DNA of 64,000 bases from Nemopilema nomurai (lineage: Eukaryota > Cnidaria > Scyphozoa > Rhizostomeae > Rhizostomatidae): contig PEDN01001359.1 in NCBI GenBank assembly GCA_003864495.1, forward strand, positions 62,001 to 126,000, in the 5' to 3' direction. Position numbers and translations under genes: made by a program. Shown here in pieces: positions 52,101-61,777 of this stretch (its first letter is position 1; the number at the start of each line of letters is the position of its first letter). Below the pieces are notes generated by a model. It saw only the letters and a list, made by a program, of their open reading frames with translations. It was not told where the DNA came from and searched no databases.

Positions 52101-52963
52101 ATGTGGGACCCCTAGTCCACTTGGCATGGAATGACCCTACTGTAAAAAAGGAAAAATCACATTTAGTCAAATGACTATTTTGCTGAGGAGACAAAATTGC
52201 AGTTTGTTAGTAAGTAGTAACTTGTAGTAATACATTTGTACTTGAGAAAAACTTTAAAATTTCCCTCCTCCCCCACATCGGGAGGGAGAGAAACAAAATT
52301 GATTTTGGTGATTTTCATTTGATTATACTAAAGGAGTGATATAAGTTCACATAAGCAGGAAGTGCTGATAAAAAACACTGATATTCGGCTTGAGAATTAT
52401 AAGGCCATGAAGGATTTTTGGAAAGAAACTTTTTTTAGTCTAAACATTATATATCATGCCTTCCTATTTTGAATTGCCCCAGGAATTTTGAATTTCAGCA
52501 GATAATGAAATTTCAAATATATAGGTGTTTCAGAAGTGTTTCAACAGATGCTTTGTCATTGTCAAACTTTTTGTAATTTCTAGACGTCCTGGCATCCTTG
52601 TTCTAATTAATGATGCAGACTGGGAGCTAGCTGTAAGTTTCATTTATTTTGTGATAGAATCCCTGATGTAAAAAATGGTTTCTAGAAGATGTTTAGTGAC
52701 CTTTTCTTGTGTATTGAATAAGCCAAAGCTGGTTGATAGTTACTTCTAGCCCTACTTGTTTGCTTGTGGGCCTAGAAATTTGCGAATACTTTCCTTTTGT
52801 AGAGACCTAAAATTTGCAACATTTGGCACCTTTTGTTTTTGAGCAAAAAAGTTACCCTGTTGTTTCTACAATTTATTTTTTACATATTTTCTAGGGTGAG
52901 CTTGATTATGAAATCCAGGCAAAGGACACTATAACATTTATTTCTACACTGCATGGGGGATAG
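43109..52963 (+). CDS. URM1: Ubiquitin-related modifier 1
   Basis: URM1 is the sulfur carrier for 2-thiolation of wobble U34 in Lys, Glu and Gln tRNAs and also a ubiquitin-like modifier. Five exons (43109-43149, 48080-48150, 48804-48885, 52584-52632, 52895-52963) join in phase through GT-AG introns. They give 103 residues; human URM1 has 101. The product reads [56 protein letters not shown] and ends FISTLHGG. The terminal Gly-Gly is where the thiocarboxylate forms. Exon 1 shares the promoter interval with RPL35. Intron 1 (4.9 kb) and intron 3 (3.7 kb) are swollen by transposon insertions, yet all splice sites are intact, so the gene looks functional. Confidence 0.97.
43284..44118. repeat. Diverged inverted pair of a dispersed repeat in URM1 intron 1
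   Basis: The plus strand at about 43300-43360 and the minus strand at about 44020-43930 share the phrase gtctgcagagtatggca within longer related sequence. In both, one frame reads VCRVWH followed by a Thr/Ser-rich stretch. The inner part of the right copy contains cacacccaaaa words. I take them as two old copies of one noncoding repeat, not genes. Confidence 0.55.
44187..44228. repeat. 12 bp tandem repeat, unit CCACACCCAAAA
   Basis: Three consecutive copies of ccacacccaaaa in URM1 intron 1. A related word (gccacacccaaaaatgcc) occurs in the dispersed repeat near 43931. Confidence 0.85.
45569..47275 (+). pseudogene. Decayed KDZ/HMGXB3-like transposase gene
   Basis: Fragments in several plus frames follow the order of KDZ-type (HMGXB3-like) proteins. 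C2H2 fingers come first ([12 protein letters not shown], then [11 protein letters not shown]), followed by a Cys-rich region ([10 protein letters not shown] at about 46077-46105). Next are [20 protein letters not shown] and [19 protein letters not shown] (46360-46416). The catalytic-like block [20 protein letters not shown] lies at 46860-46930, then [10 protein letters not shown] and INTQREEQL near 47045-47160. At least three frame changes and internal stops make it inactive. It lies inside URM1 intron 1 on the same strand. Family assignment is from remembered motif order and is moderately secure. Confidence 0.7.
49089..50571 (+). repeat. Left arm of the palindromic element
   Basis: Inverted partner of 50749-52137. 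The minus strand carries an exon-like frame (50428-50189) with [18 protein letters not shown] and [15 protein letters not shown] that runs to a gtaagt donor at about 50195-50190. The arm is longer than its partner by one internal block of about 95 bp. Confidence 0.9.
50749..52137 (-). repeat. Right arm of the palindromic element
   Basis: Inverted partner of 49089-50571. The plus-strand counterpart of the exon-like frame ends at gtaagt, 51045-51050. Small differences put the [10 protein letters not shown] part out of frame here, but [20 protein letters not shown] and the donor are kept. Confidence 0.9.
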
Positions 52964-54329
52964 TTATTGTGTAATGTTTTCATAATTTTCATTTTTATGT
53001 ATAATTTATTCTTTTAACTTTCTTTGAAATTATTTAGTATAGCATCAAAAGTTATATTACTGTGTGCTTTTCTGTGTTTGGAGTTTGGAAAACCTAATTT
53101 ACAAATACTTGCAAATGGGGGGCTTAGATATATGTACATAGTAAACTCTATGAAACTAAACATAGAATTCAAAGCTTTGAAGTAAAATAATCATACAGGT
53201 AGGAATGATAATGAGCTGAGGGGACTATCCTGAGTGCTGTGAATTTCGAGCTTATAAATTGCCGAACAGAACAATCTTTTATGAAGAAACAATCTTTTTC
53301 CCGGCTATCTCTGTGGCTTGCTTTGTTTGTTATTGAAGCAGCCTCGTTCCCAATAGACCCTTCTCACGTGTTTCACATCGCTGTTGTGCGAGGCTCAAGC
53401 CACATCGCGACATTTTGTGAGGTACGTTGGTGAGGAGCCCCAGAAATTAGCGGACCCATAAAATAGCGGAATCCCAGAAAATAGCGGAATCCCAGAAAAT
53501 AGCGGAATCCCTCGTAGCTCATTATTTCTGCTGCGAATGCCGATAATTGAGCAAAATCCAACTGGGGAAGTGCTCTCACAGTCCAACTGGGGAAGTGCTT
53601 TCTTTTTGGAAAATCCGTGTTTGAAGGGTTATAATGTCATGGCTCTTTTTGCAGAATGCTCCCAGAAGTGCTTTTTCTTTCTTGGGAAGTCCTTGAGGCC
53701 CTTTTCTTCTTCAAGAGAAATATTTAAAAAAAGCTTTCAAAGAGTCATGAAAGTTTAAAAAATGGGCGCCAGAAGGGCTGCAACTAAGAGCTGCTAGCAG
53801 ATGCCCCCCCCCCCCCACTCTAAAACTGCTTGCCACGCTATACTTCTATTTTACGTTATTTATTTTCTTTCATCGCTCTCAATCCATTATTGCTAAAAAC
53901 TGCTAGTGAATCCTTTAGAAGAGAAGTTCTGGTCTGGCTGATCCACTTGAGTTATGACGATGAGTTAGACACAGTGTAGTTGTCGATTAGATCCATGACT
54001 AGTCTGAAGTGAGTGAAAAGGGTATCAGGATAGTGATTGTAGTTTAGCAGAGTGACTAGGCTATACAAGTGATAGGGAAAAGAAGTGGCTTCCACCACAT
54101 AATGTAAGCAGTGTTGTCCAAAAGAAGTATGAGCCAGGCTCAAGGCAATGCCTCATGTAGATCCTTGGACTTTTTTCTTCTTTTGATCTGATGAAAATCA
54201 TAATTAATAATTCAAACATTTATGCTGTGTATAACCAAGGCATAAGTCAAAGCTACATGGTCCAGGACCATGGTTGCCCTGCCTGGAGATCCTGGAGACC
54301 CAGTAAGATTTTTTAAGAAATGGGGAAAA
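52964..54329. other. URM1 downstream region
   Basis: Contains the URM1 3' UTR. A frame at 53239-53433 (+) includes a hydrophobic leader-like stretch (LSLWLALFVIEA) and a possible donor (TGTGAG|gtacgt), but I found no partner exon. A short tandem repeat lies at 53457-53510. A C run (cccccccccccc) is near 53803-53816. Confidence 0.4.
53457..53510. repeat. 18 bp tandem repeat, unit AAATAGCGGAATCCCAGA
   Basis: Three near-perfect copies follow a partial copy with variation (aattagcggacccataa). This is a local minisatellite with no coding role visible. Confidence 0.85.
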
Positions 54330-56110
54330 CCCAAATGATGTTTTGCTTGTACAATGGGTTGATAGGAATGATGTCTCTGTTCTCACCATGTACCATTCTG
54401 ACAATGATTTTGATTATTGTACAATCAATAAAAAGGTTGGTGGAAGTCATAAAAAGATAAAAATTTTGAGGCCTAAATGCATTTCAGATTGTAACCTGGA
54501 TATGGATGCTGTAGACATATCTGATCAGATGTACCAGATGTATTCAGTTCAATGTAGGACCAAAAAGTTTTGGAAAATACTACTCTTTCATTTTGTTGAT
54601 ATTTGTGCTTGGGATGCAAATGTGTTTTGTAGGGGCTTAGAAATCCAACCCCTGAGCAGAAAATGCCTTAGAACAATTCTTTTCTAAATTTTAAAAATGA
54701 CTTAATCCTTCAGTGGCGTAGCGTCAAGGGAAGCTGGTAATGCGCCGCATGCCCTGCAATATCTGACCAAAAATAATTTTAAAAACGCCTTTCTCAAAAA
54801 AAAAGTTTTTATTGCTTAAACATTTGCTTTGACGATTAATTGAAATTTGTACTGTCGCACCCTCGATCCACCCATCAGAGTTCAATGGATCCACCTTAGC
54901 TTTTACCTTGGAAGGAATTTACAAATCTTCGTATCCCTGTTTCTAAAGATCCCTTTGTTTTGGACTGACTTTTGGCTAGCAACCTTTGTTTACAGCACTG
55001 CTCATTTGCGGTAATGCGGAATTCTTGCCGCATTCCCTGATATAAATCAATTGTTTTTTCCCTCTTTCAATGTAAAATTTTACAAAAAAGTAGGATATAA
55101 TGTTGTATAAACGAATAATCTATCATGCTAACGAGAGATTGTTCCAATTATTTACTCACAGCGTTGAGGACAGAGCTTTGAAAGAGAAGCAACTGACCTC
55201 AGCTTGCTTCGTGTTCTCTTGATCAGCATCTGATCACGTGACTTGGCTTGCTGTACAACAAAGAGCCAGGGCATGCGGTTGCCGAAAGCATAAGTCTTCG
55301 ACATATGGATTCGAACAAGTAGACGATATGGATTATAGGTTTATAGAGATAGAAGATTGCACAAATGCTTTTCATTTTAACTTGAGTGCCAAGTGAGGGT
55401 ATCCAAATAGGGAGGGTACGCAAATAGGGGTGGTACGGGGGTCTGCCCTTTTAGAATACCATTTTCGCCTGCATATTGTTTATAAATATTATCATAGCCA
55501 CGAACATTAAATTTTTACAGAAAATCTTGGATTGTTTATCAGCTTAGAGATTGTAGCCTAATTCATTTGAACATAGTCATGTTTTTGATGTCATGTTGTT
55601 GTCAAAAATTGTCATGCTTTCATTATATAATGTTATATAATTCGAACTGTGTTGTAGATGTTCTGTTTGGGCATGATAAGAATGTAAAGAGAACGCTATT
55701 TTGACAATCAGGTGGTTGTAAAAAGCTATAGCTTCCGGGGGCTTCGCCCCCTGTTCCCTCGTAGGTGCGTTGCCCCTTGACCCCAGACCCCTCCCCGCAT
55801 ACCCACTTCTGCAACTCACGCTACGCCACTGTAATCCTTCACTTTGCTTATGTTGAGCAGAAGGCCACGAGAGCAGAACCAGCGGCCATATAATTTGCAG
55901 ATTCAAGTACTAAAGTAATTAGTGAAGAGGACTTCATCTGTAGGAGGACAGCTTGTGCAATAAATAGTGCAAAGCAAAGATCAGCAACTTTGAAGAGAGC
56001 AGTTGGTTGTCAGAAATTGTGGCAGAATAGATTAGAAAAAGGTTATTTGCCGACAAAGTTTGAGAAACACCATGTTTGCAAAGTTTGCCCAGTTGTCAGT
56101 GCATTGCATA
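54330..56110 (+). pseudogene. piggyBac-type transposase relic split by an insertion
   Basis: The frame from about 54340 reads VLLVQWVDRNDVSVLTMYHS and later MDAVDISDQMYQMYSV with KKFWKILLFHFVDICAWDAN. This is the C-terminal half of a piggyBac (PGBD-like) catalytic domain, where DxxDQ and the following Trp/Leu-rich helix are conserved. The frame ends at 54687, just before the hAT element. Beyond the element, LPTKFEKHHVCKVCPVV at about 56050-56095 resembles the terminal Cys-rich zinc region. The N-terminal half is absent or unrecognisable, so the copy is dead. Confidence 0.72.
54711..55831. mobile_element. Non-autonomous hAT element, 1,121 bp, nested in piggyBac relic
   Basis: It has perfect 14 bp terminal inverted repeats, CAGTGGCGTAGCGT at the left end and ACGCTACGCCACTG at the right. 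Exact 8 bp target duplications, TAATCCTT, lie at 54703-54710 and 55832-55839. CAGTGGCG-type ends and an 8 bp duplication are diagnostic of hAT. No transposase is encoded. The right subterminal region is GC-rich (gggggcttcgccccctg, a short hairpin). The intact duplication suggests fairly recent insertion. Confidence 0.93.
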
Positions 56111-57413
56111 GTTCAAATTTATGGAGCAAAGACATCATCATTTAGCTATGTCCAATGTCATATCCCTTTATGTATTAGAAGAAGAAAGAAGAAGAAGAAA
56201 CTGGTTTCCTTTTTCATTTCCCAAACATCTGAGCAGTACAAGGAAGCTTTCCTCAGTTATAGTCATTATCGTTAAATTAGTTGGGTGTTTTTGGTAAATG
56301 CATCTAGATTAGATAAAGAAAGGCTATGAAAACTATGAAAAAAGCATTTTGTTCAATATCATAATCTTTTCACAACAAGATTTTGTGTATTTTTCTTGTT
56401 TTCCTTCTCTTACACAGTCTAAATCGAAATCGCATTTGCCGAATTAAATTGAATTGTTTTCAACCCAGTGTTGCATAATAATTAATTAAAAAAAGACTGA
56501 TCAAGAAAAATGATTGATGTCTCATCAAAGGGTATCAAGAGTATGGCCAATTTCATTATTAAAAGAAAAAAGTAGTTAAGTGTTTCATTTTTGGAGATAA
56601 TTGACCTTAATTAGAAAAGTTCTTTTCTCTGATTTGTAATTATCCAAATTGGATGCTATTTAATGCCCAATTAAGATACAATTTTGGCATAAGAATATCA
56701 TTTACATAAAATGTAGCTATTGATGATTACTTGTGCAAAAGATCGTTTAGTTATCTTTAAAAATCAATTTTTCCTGAATTTTTAGGTAAAGTAGATGAAA
56801 ATCCTTAAATTCTGTCAATAACGAAAGGGTTAAGGAAATGTTGGTTTTTAAGCACGCTTGTTGTGTTAGAGTAATTGATTGATGGATTTATTGTTAAGCT
56901 CAGTTGGAGTTGGGAGAGGCGTGCTCAAGTTAGGAGTAGTTGGTGATCGAGTAGTTTTGAAGTGAAGTTTTTCAAGTTGTTTAAAGTTGTCAAGATCGTT
57001 CGTTGTCAAGAATGGAATTAATTAAAATAATAACTTGTAAATAGTATATATATATATATATATCAAGTTTATTTCATTGTGGTTTTGCTACCACACACCG
57101 ACCAGCCTTAAGAAGCACAACAGAAACAAGGTTCTGGGAAGGCATGGCAGTGGTTTCACCAGAGCAATTCTCAATGAGCATATCTTGTGCTTCTGCTGTT
57201 TCTACTGCTACGAAAGATGCATGACCATCCTTTGCTGTCTACAAAACATGGGTAGGGTTTCAGTAACTTACTTGCAATCAACATTCTTCGGATTCACACA
57301 CCAAAATGTGTCAGGAAAGCCCATATATTTATCTTGCCGTTTGAAATTCTGTTACATCAAGAAATGTCCGTCTGAAGCATCAGTTTCTTTAGCGGTGTGC
57401 TGATCCTTTATCC
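56111..57413. other. Intergenic region with a TA run
   Basis: AT-rich sequence with a (TA)n run at about 57046-57063. A plus frame at 57077-57403 is not recognisable. The stretch 56860-57100 ends ...ttgctaccacaca and could be an old LTR-like fragment, but I see no partner or target duplication. Confidence 0.4.
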
Positions 57414-57763
57414 GATCGACGGATCCAGGTGATCGACGGATCCAGGTGATCGACGGATCAGGTGATCGATGGATCCAGGTGATCGACGGATCCAGGTGAT
57501 CGACGGATCCAATTGATTAACGAATCCAGGTGATCGACGAATCCAGATGATCGATGGATCCAGGTGATCGACGGATGCAGGTGATCGACGGATCGAATTG
57601 ATTAACGAATCCAGGTGATCGACGAATGATCGACGAATCCAGATGATCGACGGATCCAGGTGATCGACGGATCAGGTGATCGACGGATCAGGTGATCGAC
57701 GGATCCAGGTGATCGACGGATCCAGGTGATCGACGAATCTAGGTGATCGACGAATCCAGGTGA
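57414..57763. repeat. Minisatellite, unit about GATCGACGGATCCAGGT
   Basis: About 20 tandem units of 16-17 bp with variants GACGAATCC, GATGGATCC and ATTGATTAACGAATCC. The unit is rich in BamHI-type GGATCC sites. A minus frame through it (57898-57602) repeats SITWIRRSPG-like blocks, which follows from the repeat. Confidence 0.92.
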
Positions 57764-60753
57764 CTCCAGACTCTCAATCCCGTCATCAGTGACTGCGACC
57801 CCTTGTAGCTGTGGAAAGAGAAACTGCATAGGTACATGGCTATTGCGAATCCGCGCTGACACGAATCTGTTTAGCTCTACTTGCCCTTGATCACACACAA
57901 TTCGTTAGATGTCAACGGTATGGGGGCAGTGGAAGTAGCTGGGCAAATGGCCCTACCCCTCAGTTGACATGACCCATGGGAACAGTGGAGATGACGTTAA
58001 AGATCGTGGATGACATAGACACTTTGGTGGACATGGCGTAACAATAAATTGTGAAAAGGCAAGTCTTATCTTTCGGTAAGTGTTCAATATCATGTTTGCA
58101 GTCCATTCTTCTGTTGTTCAGAAGTGACTGTTCAAGACAGCAGGGAAACTTTGTAATGGCAAGGTTTACACAGAATCACAAAGAGTGAACTGAAACCAAA
58201 ACAACATGCATTAAACCACTCAATGAAAGCCAAAACTCGAGTGATAAACAGATGGTTTTGGGAATGAATGATTTTTCAGGACAGCACCACACACATCAAG
58301 AACATATCAGATTTATATCTCCAGTACATTGCTCTGAAAAGCCGATTCAGTCCTTACAAACATAATCGGCCATGCAAAAACCAATTTCAAAGCATCTGAA
58401 TTACTCTTTGCCACAATGTTTGCGAAATGTGAGAATCGAAATTAACTACTAATGAAATCCTATCAACAAGAAAATCAAGTTTCACAGGAAGAGGAAAACA
58501 TTGAAGAAACGAAGATAAAGTCGCGAACTACTGTAGTCGAAGGTGGAAAACTCACAATGTTTGGGCAAGATAAATATATACTCCTTGTACTTGTAGCTAC
58601 ATCCTGAAGCATTGACAAAACAGCAAAAGAGCTACTATACTTGAGACAAAAGCATGTAATAACTGTGAGAAAATAGCAAAGTATGACAGAATAGTAAACA
58701 AGCACAGGAAATAGTAAATGAAAAACACAGTTTCATACTTGTCTTATAGGAACATCAAACCCTTATAAAGAGTAAACAAAGACGATGTCCTTAGAATTAG
58801 CTCATTGACTTTAATTAGTTAATTGAAAAAAAACCACTTTATGGGTTGTCTTGTCGATACCGAAGTGGAGGATACAATGGAAATGAAAAGAGACGGAAAG
58901 AAATTAACGGGAATCGTGTTTGCATCACATGATAACAACAGAAAAATCTGAGAATACGCGAAAAAGTGCAAGATGCAAGCCAATTTTAATTAACTATCTT
59001 TATCGTAGTAACGATTTTTTAAGGTAGAACGAGTGAGAAGAGAAAAAATAGATGACTAACAGATATGCCTAGTTTGCAAAGAGCTTCTTGTTCCTCCATA
59101 AGAATTAGTGCCCCTCAGCACTAGCATGCAGAAAACTGCATTTGCATTAGGTAATCATCACCAGCTGCATTTGACTGAGCGGGAGATGAAAAAGGCACAA
59201 TTGAGGCACCATTTTGGCTCCTTTCAATCCGGACATGAGAATGCCCCAGTTTGGTCACAGATCTATCCGAATTTGATTTCCCCTAAGCATTGATAAAAAA
59301 CCATGAACTTCCAAGGGCATTCTCCCTTTTCCAATTTTTGTTCTTATGGTAAGAATGAAGTGAGAATATTTTACGAATTGGAGTAGCAATAACTACAGCA
59401 TTTCTTCCAAATGTTTGAGCGTATGCAAATTCTTTTTTGATATCCCTATTTGTATCATAAAAACATATTTTCATCAAATTTAAATTTAAACTAAAAACTC
59501 GCATTCATTCTGTAGATGCATGGTTTTGAATAACGCTCGCTTTAACTTCTCACGAAACTGAATATGTCACGGGTTTTTGCTTGCTAAAGGAGCAACAAGA
59601 ATCTACAATACATTTACTTGAAGCCATAAAATTATTTCAGTACACTGAAAAGCCACGTCAAAAAAACTCTATACTATACTATAAAGTCTATACATTATAG
59701 TCAGTTATTTAAATGAACAATGAATTAGTTTTCAATTATTTATAAAATGCACTATTATCTGATTGTGTGAAGATTAGCTTTCTAGAATTCATTTAGTGTC
59801 TAATTTTCCTTTTGAAGAATTTTCTAGATAATGGCTTGCAGCTTTTAAACATTTGGTAAAAGTATAAAAGTTGAATATTTTATTCATGTATTGTACTTAT
59901 TTCTATGTACTTAAATTAGCTTAAATTTCTCACAAAAAATTAGCTCTGAAAATGTTTTTATTCAGCATTGATGTTGAAGTAGACTTCATCTTAAGCAACC
60001 AGCTGTCTTCGTCTTCTCTCACTCGCTATGCCTCTTCGTCGGTATATTGATCTGGTCGATAGTTTTCCGCCTTAAATTGACTCGTCAACCAAAATGCTTG
60101 CATACAGAAAAACAAAGCTATATGAGGACACAAGACAGAAAGAAGAGGCAAACAAGTTTTAGTGAAAATTGACAGAAAGCCTAGCACTCATGAATTGAAA
60201 GCTTTCTGCCAAGAGGCCACGGAACCGTTTCATTTCAAAATACTTTGCAAGGAAAGATAATTCTTTGTTTAACACCACAAGTTTATTCCTACCGGATACA
60301 AAATCTACTTTTGCTGTGAAAAGTTTTGTGAATCAAGCAGAAAAGCAGGCAGGGTTCAATATTGAGTAAATCCTAAGAGCGACAGATTGAGCAAAATTTT
60401 CACTCAAGGAAATGTCTGCATGATGTTGTAAATGGATGTGCATGGAGGTTCACTTCAAGAGGGTAGTCATTGAGCCAGGAAAATGCACGAAGAAACCCGT
60501 TCGCTAAGCGGCTTTTATCAGCTTTTCTTGTGCTCCATCAGTTCACCTGGAGAGATGAGGCACTCAACTTAGTCGGTAGGATTGTGCATGTCACATACTA
60601 GAGCCAGGAGAGAGTCAGCAACAAACATCGTACATTGTTTGGGTTGGACTGCAATAGCCAAACATTGTCTTCTTAAGAGTTAAGAACTTCTTGTTGAGAG
60701 TCTTACTGATAACTTGTGAATCGAGTGAACCATACAAAATGTTTCCATTGCTC
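57764..60753. other. Intergenic region, no supported gene
   Basis: AT-rich sequence with only short, unconvincing frames (58475-58705 -, 59108-59293 +, 59283-59504 -). The right end should include the 3' UTR of the leftward Tctex-type gene. Confidence 0.45.
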
Positions 60754-60860
60754 CACCTGTCGTGCACCCCAACCTGTCATGCACCCCAACCTGTCATGCA
60801 CCCCAACCTGTCATGCACCCCAACCTGTCTTGCACCCCAACCTTTCATGCACCCCAACCT
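60754..60860. repeat. Minisatellite, 17 bp unit AACCTGTCATGCACCCC
   Basis: Six tandem copies with few substitutions (cgtgc, cttgc and ctttc variants), probably in the 3' UTR of the Tctex-type gene, whose stop codon lies 36 bp to the right. Confidence 0.93.
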
Positions 60861-60895
60861 CCCTTCTAACGAGAAAGGCGGACATCTTAGTTGGA

Positions 60896-61777
60896 CTAGC
60901 ATTTCTCCAGGTCGTATCCATCTTCAAAGTCGACAGCAAAAACCATTGCTGACGCAAATAAATGATCTGATTCGTAGGTTGCCATGCCAAAGTGGTCCTG
61001 GTTCGGTTCCCAGGCGCACTGTGTCGCCATTTTGATGCCGTCATCTCTCACTTCCCCTAAGAAAACCAGCGCAGTGATCTTGAAGTTTCTGCTGCCTCTA
61101 TTCAGCCTGCACTTCACGGCCTGCTCCAGGGCCTGGCTCACCAGTTTGCACTTGCCAGATGCCGTGGCGCTGTCGTAAACCTGGTCCTGCAAGTGCGTCT
61201 CCAGTGCGTTCTGGATGAGCTCCGTCAGCGCGTTGTTTTCGTTGCTCTTCTTCGCCCCATCGAGGCCGTCGCCACCGCGTTCCCGACATCCGAGCGTGTC
61301 CTCACTGATTCGTCGTACGACCTTGCTGCTCCGCGACACGTCTGGGTCCGACGCTGCGTGCCACGACCCCGAACGAAGCCGGTTCACCAGGAAATTCTTC
61401 ACCAGCGAATTCTTCTTACGAGGCTTACAGTCCGCCTCGTTTTGAAAATCCTTTTCATTCTTGGAGATTCTTTGGTCCTTTTGCATTTTAAGCTGCAAAG
61501 CGCGCTCGGTTTCATCGACAAGTCTCGAATCACTTTCCTGATGGGAGGATCGAGCGAAAATCGGGCTTTGCGACGCCTGCATAGGGCTCTCAAAGAGGCG
61601 GTTATCCTTTGCCAAAGACTTGACGATCTGCATCTGCATGCGTTTGGGTAAAGGGGAGGAGCCATGCGAGCGGCTGCGCTTGACCTCGTTCTTTTCCCTC
61701 ACAGGTGGGGATGAGTTGGGGCTTCTTGATATGAATAGGGCTGCCGTGTCAATTGAGAGTTTGTGAATAGCCGACAT
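60896..61777 (-). CDS. Tctex-type dynein light-chain domain protein
   Basis: Single coding exon of 293 residues starting MSAIHKLSIDTAALF. The frame stays open further upstream, but an acceptor-like actaccag just 5' of this ATG and the odd composition beyond favour this start. Residues 1-175 are a Ser/Arg/Lys-rich disordered segment (SPLPKRMQMQ, DPDVSRSSKVVRRISED). Residues about 183-293 form a Tctex-1 domain: LTELIQNALETHLQD, KCKLVSQALEQAVKCRL, FKITALVFLGEV, CAWEPNQDHF and DHLFASAMVFAVDFE. Such proteins bind dynein intermediate chain or act in cilia and TGF-beta pathways. The long N-terminus resembles the TCTEX1D4/DYNLT4 layout, but the subfamily is uncertain. GC content is higher than in the flanks. 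Confidence 0.85.
   Translation of the reverse strand: MSAIHKLSIDTAALFISRSPNSSPPVREKNEVKRSRSHGSSPLPKRMQMQIVKSLAKDNRLFESPMQASQSPIFARSSHQESDSRLVDETERALQLKMQKDQRISKNEKDFQNEADCKPRKKNSLVKNFLVNRLRSGSWHAASDPDVSRSSKVVRRISEDTLGCRERGGDGLDGAKKSNENNALTELIQNALETHLQDQVYDSATASGKCKLVSQALEQAVKCRLNRGSRNFKITALVFLGEVRDDGIKMATQCAWEPNQDHFGMATYESDHLFASAMVFAVDFEDGYDLEKC

Larger units (their letters stand above)
49089..52137. mobile_element. 3,049 bp palindromic (fold-back) DNA transposon
   Basis: The element starts GGGTCATTCCATGCC and ends GGCATGGAATGACCC, flanked by TACT on both sides (49085-49088 and 52138-52141), a 4 bp target duplication. Almost all of it is an inverted repeat: arm 49089-50571 against arm 50749-52137, with a spacer of about 180 bp. 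Arms match closely throughout. The left arm has about 95 bp at 50397-50492 not found in the right arm. It sits in URM1 intron 3. No transposase is visible, so it is non-autonomous; I cannot name the superfamily. Confidence 0.9.

Noticed and set aside
53239..53433. Secreted-peptide first exon
   Set aside because: A hydrophobic leader and a possible donor are seen, but no downstream exon or family match was found, so it is only mentioned in the gap entry.
56860..57100. LTR of a retrotransposon (tgttagag...taccacaca)
   Set aside because: No second copy, primer-binding site or target duplication was found in the window.
57602..57898. Repetitive protein (SITWIRRSPG blocks)
   Set aside because: It reads through the minisatellite at 57414-57763; there is no conserved flank.
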